This document shows positions 15,471-25,499 of a DNA stretch of 64,000 bases, one piece after another. Numbering within the stretch: the stretch's first letter is position 1; every line of letters begins with the position of its first letter. A model generated the notes under the pieces. The model was not told the DNA's origin. It saw only the letters and a program-made list of their open reading frames with translations, and searched no databases. The position numbers and the translations under genes were made by a program. Origin of the DNA: Pseudomonadota bacterium (lineage in GTDB: Bacteria > Pseudomonadota > Alphaproteobacteria > UBA828); contig JAQBTG010000012.1 of NCBI GenBank assembly GCA_027624955.1, positions 21,760 to 85,759 of the forward strand, written 5' to 3'.

Positions 15471-17003
15471 ATGCAGGTAAATGAGACCCTGTCAGAGGGG
15501 CTTAAACGCGAATTCACAATCATTGTACCGTCGTCCGACGTGGAAGCGGAGGTCGAAGGCCGTCTGCTCGAGCTGAGCAAGACGATAAAGATGAAAGGGT
15601 TTCGGCCCGGCAAAGTGCCGCTCGCCATCGTCCGGCGACAGTATCGGCCATCCGTCTTGGGGGAGGTTCTGGAACGCTCTATACAAAAGAGCTCGCAGAA
15701 AGCAATTGAAGAGCGGGAATTGCGTCCTGCTCTGCAGCCCAAGATCGAAATAACCGATTATGGCGACGGCAAGGATCTCGAATACAAGATGGATATGGAG
15801 ATCTTGCCGGATATCGAAATCGGTAATTTGTCGGAAATCTCGCTCACTCGATTGGTTTCCGAAGCCGACGATGAAAAAGTGAACGAGAGCCTCAAACGGA
15901 TCGCTGAAGCGGACAAACAGTTCAAACCCGCGGAAGAAGGACGCGTCGCAGTATCCGGTGACGGCTTGTTGATCGATTTCAAAGGCAAGATCGATGGTGT
16001 CGATCTGGAAGGGACGTCTGCGGACGACTTCGAAATCGAACTCGGGAGCGGCACTTTTATTCCAGGATTTGAGGAACAGCTGATCGGCGTCAAGAAAGGC
16101 GAACATCGCCAGGTTAATGTCGAGTTCCCAGCGGATTATCCGCAAGAGGATGCGGCGGGAAAAGCGGCGCTCTTTGAAGTCGATGTCAAGGAGGTGCGCG
16201 AGCGTACGGAAACGACGATCGATGATGAAATGGCAAAACGGCAGGGAGTGGACGACCTCGCCGCCCTGACCGGTCTGGTGCGTGAGCAATTGGAGCAGCA
16301 GTTTGAGGCGGCGTCCAAGGCGCAATTGAAACGCTCCCTTCTCGATGATCTGGCGGAACGCTATACGTTCGAAGTTCCTGCCGGCATGGTCGATCAGGAA
16401 TTCGAGACAATTTGGACTCAGATCACGCGCGATTTGGAGAAGTCTAAATCAACATTCGAAGAATCGATGGACCAAAGCGAAGATGAGGCGCGCGCGGAGT
16501 ATCGGCAAATTGCCGAACGGCGCGTCCGCCTGGGATTGCTTCTCTCCGAAATTGGCCGCGAGAATGAAATCTCGATCGAGCGTGACGATCTTCTCAAGGC
16601 CGCACTTGAATCTGCGCGCGGGTTTTCGAATCCACAACAGGTACTCGAATTCTATCGATCGAATCCCAATGCCCTGGAACGCTTTCGAGCGCCGGTATTC
16701 GAGGACAAGGTGGTCGCCTTCTTGTCGGAGCTCGCGGATATCAAGGAAAGCGTTGTTGATCCGGAGGAGTTATTCCGCGATCCGGACGATGTAGCGGGCA
16801 CGGAGAAGAGCGCTAAGGGCTCTAGCAAAAAATCTGGGACGCCGGCGGCCAAGAAAAAGGCGGTAAAAAAACCGGCTTCGAAAGCAGAAGCCACCGACGC
16901 GAAGGTGACGACGAAAAACACCGCTGCGAAAAGAAAAACTACATCTGACAAGAGCGGGCAAAAAACGGCGAAATCGACCACCGCTGCAGCAAAAGAAAAA
17001 TAG
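15471..17003 (+). CDS. tig: Trigger factor with a long Lys/Ala-rich C-terminal tail
   Basis: This 510-residue ribosome-associated chaperone and prolyl isomerase has the ribosome-docking signature GFRPGKVP (residues 43-50), an FKBP-type PPIase domain (about 160-245; VSGDGLLIDFKGKIDG, IPGFEEQLIGVKKGE) and the helical chaperone arms behind it. Conserved sequence ends near residue 440. Residues about 445-510 are a low-complexity tail of Lys, Ala, Thr and Ser that looks like a histone-H1/AlgP-type tail. Usual family length is about 430-450, so the tail is an addition. Trigger factor binds at the ribosome exit tunnel. It heads the tig-clpP-clpX-lon block, and clpP follows after 29 bases with its own AAGGAG. 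Confidence 0.95.
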   Translation: MQVNETLSEGLKREFTIIVPSSDVEAEVEGRLLELSKTIKMKGFRPGKVPLAIVRRQYRPSVLGEVLERSIQKSSQKAIEERELRPALQPKIEITDYGDGKDLEYKMDMEILPDIEIGNLSEISLTRLVSEADDEKVNESLKRIAEADKQFKPAEEGRVAVSGDGLLIDFKGKIDGVDLEGTSADDFEIELGSGTFIPGFEEQLIGVKKGEHRQVNVEFPADYPQEDAAGKAALFEVDVKEVRERTETTIDDEMAKRQGVDDLAALTGLVREQLEQQFEAASKAQLKRSLLDDLAERYTFEVPAGMVDQEFETIWTQITRDLEKSKSTFEESMDQSEDEARAEYRQIAERRVRLGLLLSEIGRENEISIERDDLLKAALESARGFSNPQQVLEFYRSNPNALERFRAPVFEDKVVAFLSELADIKESVVDPEELFRDPDDVAGTEKSAKGSSKKSGTPAAKKKAVKKPASKAEATDAKVTTKNTAAKRKTTSDKSGQKTAKSTTAAAKEK

Positions 17004-17032
17004 CCAAAGGCTCTTAAGGAGACATAACGGCG

Positions 17033-17686
17033 ATGGCCGATATCATTGATACCTACGCAAATACGCTCGTTCCCATGGTTGTTGAGCAGACAAATCGCGG
17101 GGAACGTTCTTACGATATTTTTTCGCGCCTTTTGAAGGAGCGAATCATTTTTCTGACCGGTGCCATACATGACGAAGTGTCGAGCCTGGTAACTGCGCAG
17201 TTGCTCTTTCTCGAATCGGAAAACCCGAACAAAGACATTTCCATTTATATCAACTCGCCGGGCGGGGTTGTGACATCGGGATTGGCGATCTACGACACCA
17301 TTCAATACATTCGCCCTGCCGTGGCGACTCTCTGTATCGGCCAAGCCGCTTCCATGGGCTCGTTGCTGTTGGCCGCCGGCGCTGAAGGACAGCGCTTTGC
17401 CCTGCCGAACTCGCGAATCATGCTGCACCAGCCGTCGGGTGGATTTCAGGGCCAGGCCACCGATATTGAAATTCATACGAGAGAAATTCTTGCTTTACGT
17501 AAAAGGTTGAATGAAATTTACGTTAAGCACACGAAGCAAGGCATTGAGATAATTGAAAAAAATCTCGAAAGAGATAATTTCATGTCACCAGAGGATGCGA
17601 AGGCGTTCGGCATCGTCGACGACGTGGTGGTTCACCGAGTTGTGACGGAGGACCCAGACGATCCGAAGCCAGAAAGCAAGTCTTAA
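17033..17686 (+). CDS. clpP: ATP-dependent Clp protease proteolytic subunit
   Basis: This 217-residue serine peptidase has the catalytic triad S107 (GQAASMGS), H132 (IMLHQPSGG) and D181, with the same spacing as E. coli ClpP, and the oxyanion-region segment [10 protein letters not shown]. It forms the double-ring protease chamber that ClpX feeds. The start ATG at 17033 has AAGGAG about eight bases upstream. The gene is followed by a 197-base spacer before clpX. Confidence 0.97.
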   Translation: MADIIDTYANTLVPMVVEQTNRGERSYDIFSRLLKERIIFLTGAIHDEVSSLVTAQLLFLESENPNKDISIYINSPGGVVTSGLAIYDTIQYIRPAVATLCIGQAASMGSLLLAAGAEGQRFALPNSRIMLHQPSGGFQGQATDIEIHTREILALRKRLNEIYVKHTKQGIEIIEKNLERDNFMSPEDAKAFGIVDDVVVHRVVTEDPDDPKPESKS

Positions 17687-17883
17687 CCGTTTTTTATCTG
17701 CACAGCGCTAGAGTGGCACCAACCGCTGAGAAGGCGGGGGGCAGGGCAGAATAGGCTAGACAAATAGCACCAACGAGTGCGACCCTCGATTCGGATTAAT
17801 GGCCATCGCGATTAGCTGCTGTCGCGGCTAGCGGTGGTAGGTGAGGGGCGGCGCCCCGCGCGGCTGAACTGACTGGAGTGGGC

Positions 17884-19152
17884 ATGAACAAGTCCAGCGG
17901 CAACGACTCGAAGAACACGCTTTACTGCTCTTTTTGCGGCAAGAGCCAGCATGAAGTGCGCAAGCTTATTGCCGGCCCGACCGTGTTCATCTGCGATGAA
18001 TGCGTTGAACTCTGCATGGATATTATCCGTGAAGAGCACAAGAGCTCCCGCGTTAAAAGCCGGGATGGCGTGCCGGCACCAGCGGAAATATCCGAAGTAT
18101 TGCAGGATTATGTCATTGGCCAGTATCACGCCAAACGGGTGCTTTCGGTGGCCGTGCACAATCATTACAAGCGTCTCGCCCATAGCGGCAACAGCAATGA
18201 CGTTGAGTTGGCGAAATCGAATATTTTGCTGATTGGCCCGACAGGCTGCGGCAAGACCCTACTGGCCCAAACTCTCGCTCGAATCCTGGATGTTCCCTTC
18301 ACTATGGCCGATGCCACGACGCTAACGGAAGCGGGCTATGTCGGTGAGGATGTTGAAAATATCATTCTGAAGCTTTTGCAATCTGCGGATTACAATGTCG
18401 AACGGGCACAGCGTGGCATCGTCTATCTGGACGAAGTCGATAAAATTGCGCGCAAATCTGACAATCCTTCGATTACCCGCGACGTTTCTGGTGAAGGTGT
18501 ACAGCAGGCTCTGTTGAAGATCATGGAAGGCACCGTGGCTTCGGTTCCTCCACAAGGCGGGCGCAAACACCCGCAACAGGAGTTCCTGCAGGTCGATACC
18601 ACAAACATATTGTTTATTTGTGGTGGCGCGTTCGCGGGTCTGGAAAAGATTATTGCGCAACGTGGCCGTGGGACATCAATTGGTTTTGGCGCCGATGTGC
18701 GTGCACCCGAAGAGCGCAAGACTGGAGAAATTTTGCGTGAAATCGAACCGGAAGATTTGCTCAAGTTCGGATTAATTCCCGAGTTTGTTGGCCGGTTGCC
18801 GGTTATCGCGACTCTCGAAGATTTGGACGAGACCGCGTTAATCGAAATTTTAACGGCGCCCAAGAACGCCTTGGTAAAGCAATATCAAAAGCTGTTCGAA
18901 ATGGAAGAAGTGGAATTGAGCTTTACCGAAGACGCGTTGAGCGCCATTGCGCGAAAGGCGGTCGCTCGCAAGACTGGAGCGCGCGGATTGCGTTCAATAT
19001 TGGAAGCAATTTTACTCGATTCGATGTTTGACCTACCTGGATACGACAATGTTGAGGAGGTGGTCATTAACCGTGAAGTGGTTGAGGGTGGGGCAACGCC
19101 GCTGTTGATTTACGCTGATCGAACTGAAGACGCCAGTTCCTCGGCTTCATAA
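17884..19152 (+). CDS. clpX: ATP-dependent Clp protease ATP-binding subunit ClpX
   Basis: This 422-residue AAA+ unfoldase has an N-terminal C4 zinc finger (C15, C18, C37, C40), Walker A GPTGCGKT, the GYVGEDVE segment, Walker [10 protein letters not shown], the RGTSIGFGA pore-loop region and the C-terminal [14 protein letters not shown] sensor-2 part. It unfolds substrates for ClpP. The ATG at 17884 is chosen over the in-frame GTG at 17878 because GGAG (17875-17878) sits five bases before the ATG and touches the GTG. The spacer before it holds a GC hairpin GGGGC-GGC-GCCCC (17845-17857) close to the ribosome-binding site. Confidence 0.97.
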   Translation: MNKSSGNDSKNTLYCSFCGKSQHEVRKLIAGPTVFICDECVELCMDIIREEHKSSRVKSRDGVPAPAEISEVLQDYVIGQYHAKRVLSVAVHNHYKRLAHSGNSNDVELAKSNILLIGPTGCGKTLLAQTLARILDVPFTMADATTLTEAGYVGEDVENIILKLLQSADYNVERAQRGIVYLDEVDKIARKSDNPSITRDVSGEGVQQALLKIMEGTVASVPPQGGRKHPQQEFLQVDTTNILFICGGAFAGLEKIIAQRGRGTSIGFGADVRAPEERKTGEILREIEPEDLLKFGLIPEFVGRLPVIATLEDLDETALIEILTAPKNALVKQYQKLFEMEEVELSFTEDALSAIARKAVARKTGARGLRSILEAILLDSMFDLPGYDNVEEVVINREVVEGGATPLLIYADRTEDASSSAS

Positions 19153-19180
19153 GTGTCGTGCCACGGGTATTTTTTTGGGA

Positions 19181-19210
19181 CTTGACCGGACCCAGGTGGG
19201 CTCCCACCTA
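19181..19210 (+). promoter_or_regulatory. Sigma-32-type promoter of lon with an inverted repeat over the -10
   Basis: CTTGAC (19181-19186) is followed after 15 bases by TCCCACCTA (19202-19210), which resembles the hsp20 -10 region in this same window and the heat-shock pattern CCCCATnTA. lon is a classical RpoH target. The perfect inverted repeat AGGTGGG-CT-CCCACCT (19194-19209) lies over the spacer and -10, where a regulator could bind; a chance overlap cannot be excluded. Confidence 0.5.
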
Positions 19211-19272
19211 AAAGCAACGCAGTTCGCTTATCCTGGGCGGCGCATAACATGACCGAGAAGTGAACAAATCTG

Positions 19273-21687
19273 ATGCCTGAAGCCACTGAACATCCACGCT
19301 ATCCGGTTTTGCCTTTACGCGATATCGTCGTTTTTCCACACATGATTGTGCCGCTGTTTGTGGGGCGCGAAAAATCCGTGCGGGCGCTTGAAGATGTCAT
19401 GAAGGACGACAAGCAGATCCTTCTGATCGCGCAAAAGAATGCGTCGCAAGATGATCCAACCACTGATGACATTCATAGCGTCGGAACAATCGGCACCGTT
19501 CTTCAACTGCTGAAATTACCCGATGGTACGGTGAAGGTGCTGGTCGAAGGCGGTGCGCGGGCGCGCGTTATCAAATTTTTTGACAATGAAGATTTTTTCC
19601 AGGCGACCGCTGAGCAAATGGCCGGCGATGACGGCGATCCGCAAGAAATCGAGGCCATGTCGCGCTCGGTTCTGTCCCAGTTTGAGCAATACGTAAAACT
19701 GAATAAGAAAGTGCCGCCGGAAGTTCTGGTTTCAGTCAATCAAATAGACGATCCGGCGAAATTGGCCGATACCATCGCTTCTCATCTGTCGATCAAGCTT
19801 GAGGAAAAGCAGGAACTGCTCGAAGTCGTCTCGTTGATGGAGCGCATGGAGCGTGTCTGTGGCCTCATGGAAGGCGAAATAGGCGTCCTGCAGGTCGAGA
19901 AAAAAATTCGCAGTCGCGTTAAGCGCCAAATGGAAAAAACGCAGCGCGAATATTATCTCAACGAGCAAATGAAGGCGATCCAGAAGGAGCTTGGCGAAGG
20001 CGAGGATGGCCGTGACGAGACCGCCGAATATGAAGATCGCATCAAAAACACCAAATTGACCAAGGAAGCGCGCGAAAAGGCGGAAGCCGAAATTAAGAAA
20101 CTGCGCACGATGTCCCCGATGTCGGCGGAAGCGACAGTGGTGCGCAATTATCTCGATTGGCTGTTGAACATTCCGTGGAAGAAACGGACTCGGGTCAACA
20201 AGGATGTGAACCAGGCCGAGAAGATCCTGAACGAGGATCACTACGCCTTGAAGCTGGTCAAGGAACGCATTCTTGAATATCTCGCGGTGCAGCAGCGCAC
20301 GAGAAAATTGAAAGGTCCGATCCTCTGTTTGGTTGGCCCTCCGGGCGTCGGCAAGACGTCGCTCGGCAAGTCCGTAGCGCGCGCGACGGGGCGGAATTTC
20401 GTGCGCTTTTCACTTGGTGGCGTGCGCGACGAAGCGGAAATTCGTGGCCATCGGCGGACCTATATTGGCTCGATGCCGGGCAAAATTATTCAATCCATGA
20501 AAAAGGCGAAATCCTCCAATCCACTATTTTTGTTGGATGAGGTCGACAAGATGGGCGCCGATTTCCGTGGCGATCCCTCGTCGGCGCTATTGGAGGTTTT
20601 GGACCCCGAGCAGAATTCGACCTTCAACGATCATTACCTAGAGGTCGACTATGATTTATCCGACGTGATGTTTATCACGACGGCCAATACGCTCCGTATG
20701 GCGCCGGCTTTACTGGACCGCATGGAGATCATCCGCATTCCGGGTTACACCGAAGACGAAAAGGTGCAAATTGCACGGCGCCATTTGATTCCTAAGCAAA
20801 TCAGCGAGCACAGTCTCAAAAAGAACGAATGGTCGATTTCGAATGACTCGCTGCTCGACCTAATTCGCTATTACACACGTGAAGCGGGCGTGCGGAATCT
20901 CGAGCGGGAAATTGCGCGGCTCACGCGCAAGGCAACGCGCGAGATCGTATCCAAAGGAGTCGAACGGGTACGGGTGACCAAACGCAATCTTGAGAAATAC
21001 GCGGGCGTTAAGAAATATCGTTACGGCGAAGCTGAGTTGGAAGATTTGGTCGGCGTCACGACGGGCTTGGCGTGGACCGAGGTCGGCGGCGAGTTGTTAA
21101 CCATCGAGGCAGTTCTCCTGCCGGGTAAGGGCAAGGTAATCGCGACGGGTAAACTTGGCGATGTCATGCGCGAATCGGTGCAGGCGGCGGAAAGCTATGT
21201 GAAGTCGCGTGCAGCGGAGTTCGGCATTAAACCGACCGTGTTCAGCAAACGCGACATCCATGTCCATGTACCCGAGGGTGCGACGCCAAAAGACGGGCCG
21301 TCCGCTGGAGTCGCAATGGCGACTTCCATTATCTCGGTGCTCACCGGCATTCCGGTCAGCAAGAGCTTGGCGATGACCGGGGAAATTACGCTGCGCGGCC
21401 GCGTATTGCCGATCGGCGGCCTCAAGGAAAAATTGCTGGCTGCTTTGCGCGGTGGATTGAAGACCGTGCTCATTCCTCGTGAGAACGAAAAGGATCTGGT
21501 GGAGATTCCCGACAATGTGAAGAAGAACTTGAACATCATTCCCATCGACACCGTCGACGACGTTCTGAAGCACGCACTTACCAAGCCAGTCGTTCCAATT
21601 GAATGGGACGAAGAAGAGCAAGAAAAAAAATCCGTTTCCAGTTCGTCGGATGACAAGGTCGATGCTGACGGAGTCGTCACACATTAA
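19273..21687 (+). CDS. lon: ATP-dependent protease Lon
   Basis: This 804-residue LonA-type protease has an N-terminal substrate domain (LPLRDIVVFPHMIVPLFVGR), a coiled region, the AAA+ module (Walker A GPPGVGKTS, Walker B FLLDEVDKMG) and a C-terminal peptidase with the Ser-Lys dyad S677 (KDGPSAGVAM) and K720 (in GGLKEKLLAA). It degrades misfolded and regulatory proteins in the cytoplasm. The start at 19273 is 12 bases after the end of a purine-rich stretch. It has its own sigma-32-like promoter and a terminator-like hairpin behind it, so it can be a single-gene unit. Confidence 0.97.
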   Translation: MPEATEHPRYPVLPLRDIVVFPHMIVPLFVGREKSVRALEDVMKDDKQILLIAQKNASQDDPTTDDIHSVGTIGTVLQLLKLPDGTVKVLVEGGARARVIKFFDNEDFFQATAEQMAGDDGDPQEIEAMSRSVLSQFEQYVKLNKKVPPEVLVSVNQIDDPAKLADTIASHLSIKLEEKQELLEVVSLMERMERVCGLMEGEIGVLQVEKKIRSRVKRQMEKTQREYYLNEQMKAIQKELGEGEDGRDETAEYEDRIKNTKLTKEAREKAEAEIKKLRTMSPMSAEATVVRNYLDWLLNIPWKKRTRVNKDVNQAEKILNEDHYALKLVKERILEYLAVQQRTRKLKGPILCLVGPPGVGKTSLGKSVARATGRNFVRFSLGGVRDEAEIRGHRRTYIGSMPGKIIQSMKKAKSSNPLFLLDEVDKMGADFRGDPSSALLEVLDPEQNSTFNDHYLEVDYDLSDVMFITTANTLRMAPALLDRMEIIRIPGYTEDEKVQIARRHLIPKQISEHSLKKNEWSISNDSLLDLIRYYTREAGVRNLEREIARLTRKATREIVSKGVERVRVTKRNLEKYAGVKKYRYGEAELEDLVGVTTGLAWTEVGGELLTIEAVLLPGKGKVIATGKLGDVMRESVQAAESYVKSRAAEFGIKPTVFSKRDIHVHVPEGATPKDGPSAGVAMATSIISVLTGIPVSKSLAMTGEITLRGRVLPIGGLKEKLLAALRGGLKTVLIPRENEKDLVEIPDNVKKNLNIIPIDTVDDVLKHALTKPVVPIEWDEEEQEKKSVSSSSDDKVDADGVVTH

Positions 21688-21697
21688 TCTGCTGAAG

Positions 21698-21735
21698 CGA
21701 GTCGTGGTCGCGACTCGATAATGTGTTTCTTTTCC
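21698..21735 (+). terminator. Probable intrinsic terminator of lon
   Basis: CGAGTCG (21698-21704) and CGACTCG (21711-21717) pair around TGGTCG; a T-rich stretch follows (ATAATGTGTTTCTTTTCC). It starts 10 bases after the lon stop. Confidence 0.55.
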
Positions 21736-21820
21736 CAGACAATTAGGTATCCGAACCTCCAGCGGGCCCTGTCATGTCCCTGTAAAGCCCGGATTCTTTG
21801 GTTTTGTGGCCTCGATGACG

Positions 21821-21850
21821 TTGACGTTTCTGAATCTCGCACCTTACACT
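21821..21850 (+). promoter_or_regulatory. Candidate promoter of hupB
   Basis: TTGACG (21821-21826) and TACACT (21845-21850) are 18 bases apart, 75 bases before the hupB start. A second A/T-rich segment with TTGCAC lies closer to the gene. No other clear feature is seen in 21736-21924. Confidence 0.4.
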
Positions 21851-21924
21851 CGACCGGGTTGTATACGTATTCGAGAGCCGAAAGCGTTGCACAATTTATC
21901 TACGATTAATCATGGGGGCTGAGA

Positions 21925-22197
21925 GTGAATAAGAACGATCTGGTTAAATCCGTCGCTGACGCAACGGACATGTCGAGCGCTGATGCCGCACGGGCGGTGG
22001 AAGGGGTTTTCGACGCAATCACCAATTCTTTAAAGGGCGGAGAAGAAGTACGCTTGGTTGGATTTGGGTCTTTCAGTGTCGTCAAAAGAAAAGCGACGAC
22101 AGGACGCAACCCGAGAACCGGCGAGGCAATCCAAATCCCCGCTTCAAATCAGCCAAAATTCAAAGCGGGCAAGGCTCTGAAAGAGGCAGTCAACTAA
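21925..22197 (+). CDS. hupB: DNA-binding protein HU
   Basis: This 90-residue histone-like protein has the HU/IHF pattern: an N-terminal helical dimerisation part (MNKNDLVKSVADATDMSSADAARAV), GFGSFSV, then the DNA-binding arm with ATTGRNPRTGEAIQIPASNQPKFKAGKALKEAVN. It bends and compacts DNA in the nucleoid. The start is GTG at 21925 with a G-rich sequence upstream. Position behind lon is the usual one. A strong terminator follows. Confidence 0.96.
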   Translation: MNKNDLVKSVADATDMSSADAARAVEGVFDAITNSLKGGEEVRLVGFGSFSVVKRKATTGRNPRTGEAIQIPASNQPKFKAGKALKEAVN

Positions 22198-22220
22198 GCA
22201 TCTGTGTCGATAGCTTACCG

Positions 22221-22257
22221 GACGCCGGCCAATTTGGTGGCCGGCGTCAATTATTTT
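22221..22257 (+). terminator. Intrinsic terminator of hupB
   Basis: A perfect 11-bp stem, GACGCCGGCCA and TGGCCGGCGTC, around the loop ATTTGG (22221-22248) is followed by AATTATTTT. It starts 24 bases after the hupB stop. Confidence 0.8.
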
Positions 22258-22349
22258 GGCCTGGCAAGTCCGACTATATTTACTTGAATTCAAAAGAATC
22301 GAAACGGCGAGGCCGTTACGATGCTATGTTCTGTCCGTATCCAGTCAGG

Positions 22350-22425
22350 GGGCGATTAGCTCAGCTGGAAGAGCGTCTCGTTTACACCGAGAAAGTCGGC
22401 GGTTCGAGCCCGTCATCGCCCACCA
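22350..22425 (+). tRNA. tRNA-Val (anticodon UAC)
   Basis: This 76-nt cloverleaf has the acceptor strands GGGCGAT and ATCGCCC, D-arm TAGCTCAGCTGGAAGAGC, anticodon loop TTTACAC (anticodon TAC at 22383-22385), T-arm GGTTCGAGCC and an encoded CCA. Confidence 0.96.
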
Positions 22426-22505
22426 AATTTGAGCCAGGGATCGCGCAGGAAACTCATAGGAGACAAGGGCAATTGCCTTGACCGGGCTTGCGCACTGCAT
22501 TAAAC

Positions 22506-22532
22506 AAAACCGCCCGGTTCGGCGCGGTTTTT
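22506..22532. terminator. Terminator between tRNA-Val and tRNA-Asp
   Basis: AAAACCGC (22506-22513) pairs with GCGGTTTT (22524-22531), with a small inner CCG/CGG stem. The run of A before and T after the stem makes it look functional on both strands. It follows tRNA-Val by 80 bases. Confidence 0.6.
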
Positions 22533-22550
22533 AGCGACTTTCCGTAATTC

Positions 22551-22627
<77 letters not shown>

Positions 22628-22640
22628 TCTTATCGGATTC

Positions 22641-22659
22641 CCCCGCGGAGCATGCGGGG
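22641..22659 (+). terminator. Weak hairpin between tRNA-Asp and nuoA
   Basis: CCCCGC and GCGGGG pair around a 7-base loop, 14 bases after tRNA-Asp. No T tract follows. The region 22660-22751 should hold the nuo promoter; TTGCGG (22704-22709) with AATAAT (22728-22733) is a possible but unproven pair. Confidence 0.3.
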
Positions 22660-22751
22660 CCGGTCAGACGATATAGTTGGCGCCTTTGGACGATGTGTTT
22701 GTTTTGCGGCTTCCGGGGAAAGTTAAGAATAATGGATGGTGACACCGCTCA

Positions 22752-23126
22752 ATGATCGCATCTCAATCATTCTTGCTCGAATATCTACCGATCTTGATAT
22801 TTCTGGGGATTGCCGCGGTCATCGCAATGGGCGCGATTGCCGCGTCCTATATTGCCGCACCGCAAAACCCCGACGCGGATAAAGTATCAGCCTATGAATG
22901 CGGTTTCGACGCGTTTGACGATGCGCGTGGGCGCTTCGATGTGCGTTTCTATTTGGTCGCCATTTTATTCATCATTTTCGACCTGGAAGTTGCCTTCTTG
23001 TTTCCGTGGGCGGTCTCATTCAAGGATATTGGCCTTTACGGATTTTGGTCGATGGTGATTTTCCTGGGCATCCTGACCATTGGTTTTATCTACGAATGGA
23101 AGAAAGGCGCTTTGGAATGGGATTGA
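22752..23126 (+). CDS. nuoA: NADH-quinone oxidoreductase subunit A
   Basis: This 124-residue membrane subunit of complex I has three hydrophobic segments (about 10-32, 63-85 and 92-112) and the family segment [42 protein letters not shown], here present in full. The conserved Cys lies in the quinone-proximal loop. It is first in a complete fourteen-gene nuo operon; nuoB starts inside its last codons. Confidence 0.96.
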   Translation: MIASQSFLLEYLPILIFLGIAAVIAMGAIAASYIAAPQNPDADKVSAYECGFDAFDDARGRFDVRFYLVAILFIIFDLEVAFLFPWAVSFKDIGLYGFWSMVIFLGILTIGFIYEWKKGALEWD

Positions 23127-23674
23127 GCAGTGACCGCACGCCGCATTTGGCTGATGCCCCGATTCCTCCTGGCGAGGCACAGACTGCCGCGCTGAAGCTC
23201 GTAACCGACGAGCTCGGCGATAAGGGCTTTGTTGTTGCCAAGCTCGATCGTCTCATCAATTGGGCGCGCACGGGTTCTTTGTGGCCGATGAGCTTCGGTC
23301 TTGCCTGCTGCGGCGTCGAGTTTATGCAAGTGATCGCCGCGCGCTATGACATCGACCGTTTGGGCATGATCCCCCGCGCCAGCCCGCGTCAATCCGACGT
23401 GATGATCGTTGCCGGCACCTTGTGCAACAAAATGGCGCCAGCATTTCGCAAGGTATACGACCAGATGCCTGAGCCGCGCTATGTCATCTCCATGGGCAGC
23501 TGCGCCAATGGCGGCGGGTACTACCACTATTCTTATTCTGTCGTACGCGGATGTGATCGGATTGTGCCGGTCGACGTGTATGTGCCTGGTTGCCCGCCTA
23601 CAGCCGAAGCGCTTCTCTACGGCATCATGCAGCTTCAGCGTAAAATTCGGCGCACCGGAACGATCGCGCGCTAG
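23117..23674 (+). CDS. nuoB: NADH-quinone oxidoreductase subunit B
   Basis: This 185-residue protein carries the N2 4Fe-4S cluster ligands C64 and C65 ([10 protein letters not shown]), C129 (SMGSCA) and C159 (VPGCPP). N2 is the last iron-sulfur cluster before ubiquinone. The start ATG at 23117 overlaps the end of nuoA by ten bases and gives the family-typical N terminus; the same frame is open further upstream only by chance. Confidence 0.96.
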   Translation: MGLSSDRTPHLADAPIPPGEAQTAALKLVTDELGDKGFVVAKLDRLINWARTGSLWPMSFGLACCGVEFMQVIAARYDIDRLGMIPRASPRQSDVMIVAGTLCNKMAPAFRKVYDQMPEPRYVISMGSCANGGGYYHYSYSVVRGCDRIVPVDVYVPGCPPTAEALLYGIMQLQRKIRRTGTIAR

Positions 23675-23694
23675 AGCCCGCGAATTTAAAGACC

Positions 23695-24324
23695 ATGAAT
23701 CAACAGGCGCTGAAAGAACTCGCAGCACATCTTGACGCGACACTTGGCGATTATATTCAGTCGTCCAAGATCGTGCATGGCGAACTGACTCTCGAAATTC
23801 GCGTCGCGTCAGTAGAGCGCATAATCAAATTTCTGCGTGACGACAGTGCATGCCGCTTCGAGATGTTGATCGACATATGTGGCGTCGATTATCCGCAGCG
23901 CGACCCGCGTTTTGACGTGGTTTACCATCTGCTTAGCGTCAGCAATAACATGCGCATTCGCGTCAAGGCGGGCGTTGACGAAGAGGGCTCGGTCCCTTCC
24001 GTGTCGGCGCTTTACAGTACTGCCGGTTGGTTCGAGCGTGAAGTGTGGGACTTATTCGGCATCTATGTCACCGATCATCCGGATTTGCGCCGTCTGCTTA
24101 CGGATTATGGCTTTGAGGGCCATCCACTGCGTAAGGATTTTCCGCTAACGGGTTATGTCGAGCTGCGCTATGACGACGAGCAAAAGCGCGTCGTCTACGA
24201 GCCGGTCAAGCTGACCCAGGAATATCGCAGCTTCGATTTCATGAGCCCGTGGGAAGGCGCAGAATATATTTTGCCGGGAGACGAAAAAGCCGGAAATCCA
24301 GGAGGCGACGGCGGGGGGGCATGA
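23695..24324 (+). CDS. nuoC: NADH-quinone oxidoreductase subunit C
   Basis: This 209-residue peripheral-arm subunit shows the 30-kDa subunit signature ERE-x-WDLFGI (here [11 protein letters not shown]), followed by [35 protein letters not shown]. It has a Gly/Asp-rich C-terminal end. nuoC and nuoD are separate genes here, as in most alphaproteobacteria, unlike the fused form of E. coli. Its TGA overlaps the ATG of nuoD. Confidence 0.96.
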   Translation: MNQQALKELAAHLDATLGDYIQSSKIVHGELTLEIRVASVERIIKFLRDDSACRFEMLIDICGVDYPQRDPRFDVVYHLLSVSNNMRIRVKAGVDEEGSVPSVSALYSTAGWFEREVWDLFGIYVTDHPDLRRLLTDYGFEGHPLRKDFPLTGYVELRYDDEQKRVVYEPVKLTQEYRSFDFMSPWEGAEYILPGDEKAGNPGGDGGGA

Positions 24325-25499
24325 GCGAACATCGCATCAAGAATATGACGCTCAATTTTGGCCCGCAACATCCGGCGGCGCATGGTGTGCTGCGCCTCGT
24401 TCTCGAAATGGATGGCGAGGTCGTAGAGCGGGCGGACCCGCATATCGGATTGCTGCACCGCGGCACGGAAAAACTGATCGAGCATAAGACCTATCTGCAG
24501 GCGGTACCTTATTTTGATCGCTTGGATTATGTGGCGCCGATGAATCAGGAGCACGCGTTCGCATTGGTGGTGGAGCGTTTGCTCGGCATCGAAGCGCCTC
24601 TGCGCGCCCAATATATTCGCGTGCTCTATAGCGAAATCGGACGTATCACCAATCATCTTCTCAATATCTCGACGATGATTCTGGATATTGGCGCGTTTAC
24701 GCCATTCTTTTGGGCCTTTGAAGAGCGCGAAGTTTTAATGGAATTCTATGAGCGCGCGTCGGGGGCGAGGATGCATGCCGCATATTTCCGCCCTGGCGGT
24801 GTGACCAGCGATTTGCCGCCGGACCTGCTGCGCGACATCGGCTTGTGGAACAATAAATTCCCTAAGATCATCGACGATATCGAAAACTTGATTACCGAAA
24901 ACCGAATTTTTAAACAGCGTACCGTCGACATCGGCTCGACCAGCCCAGCGGAGGCGCTTGACTGGGGCTTTACCGGCCCGATGTTGCGGGCTTCCGGCGT
25001 AACTTGGGATTTGCGTCGCAATCAGCCTTACGAAGTTTATGACGAACTCGAGTTTTCCGTACCCGTCGGTACCAGCGGCGATTGCTATGAGCGTTATTTG
25101 GTGCGGATGGAAGAGATGCGCGAAAGTGTGAAAATCATTGATCAGTGCCTCGCGCGCATGCCCGAGGGTCCGGTGAAGGTCGCGGATAACAAGATCAGCC
25201 CGCCGACCCGCAGCGAGATGAAAAATTCGATGGAGGCTCTGATCCATCACTTCAAACTCTTTACCGAGGGTTATCACGTGCCGGCGGGCGAGGCCTACGC
25301 CGCCGTCGAGGCACCGAAGGGCGAGTTCGGTGTTTATTTGGTGTCTGACGGTAGCAACAAGCCTTATCGGTGCAAGATCAGAGCGCCTGGATTTGCTCAT
25401 CTACAGGCGCTCGATTATGTCAGCCGGGGTCATATGTTGGCCGATGCCGTGGCTAATTTGGCCAGTATGGATATCGTTTTCGGGGAGATCGACCGATGA
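24321..25499 (+). CDS. nuoD: NADH-quinone oxidoreductase subunit D
   Basis: This 392-residue 49-kDa-type subunit has the N-terminal [24 protein letters not shown], which forms part of the quinone site with NuoB, and [15 protein letters not shown]. The start ATG at 24321 overlaps the nuoC stop and matches the family N terminus; the longer open frame upstream encodes only an Arg-rich artefact. The stop overlaps nuoE by four bases (ATGA). Confidence 0.96.
   Translation: MSEHRIKNMTLNFGPQHPAAHGVLRLVLEMDGEVVERADPHIGLLHRGTEKLIEHKTYLQAVPYFDRLDYVAPMNQEHAFALVVERLLGIEAPLRAQYIRVLYSEIGRITNHLLNISTMILDIGAFTPFFWAFEEREVLMEFYERASGARMHAAYFRPGGVTSDLPPDLLRDIGLWNNKFPKIIDDIENLITENRIFKQRTVDIGSTSPAEALDWGFTGPMLRASGVTWDLRRNQPYEVYDELEFSVPVGTSGDCYERYLVRMEEMRESVKIIDQCLARMPEGPVKVADNKISPPTRSEMKNSMEALIHHFKLFTEGYHVPAGEAYAAVEAPKGEFGVYLVSDGSNKPYRCKIRAPGFAHLQALDYVSRGHMLADAVANLASMDIVFGEIDR

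Noticed and set aside
15492..16325. 277-codon minus-strand frame opposite tig
   Set aside because: Antisense of a clear trigger factor gene; its Phe/Arg-rich translation is typical of such shadows.
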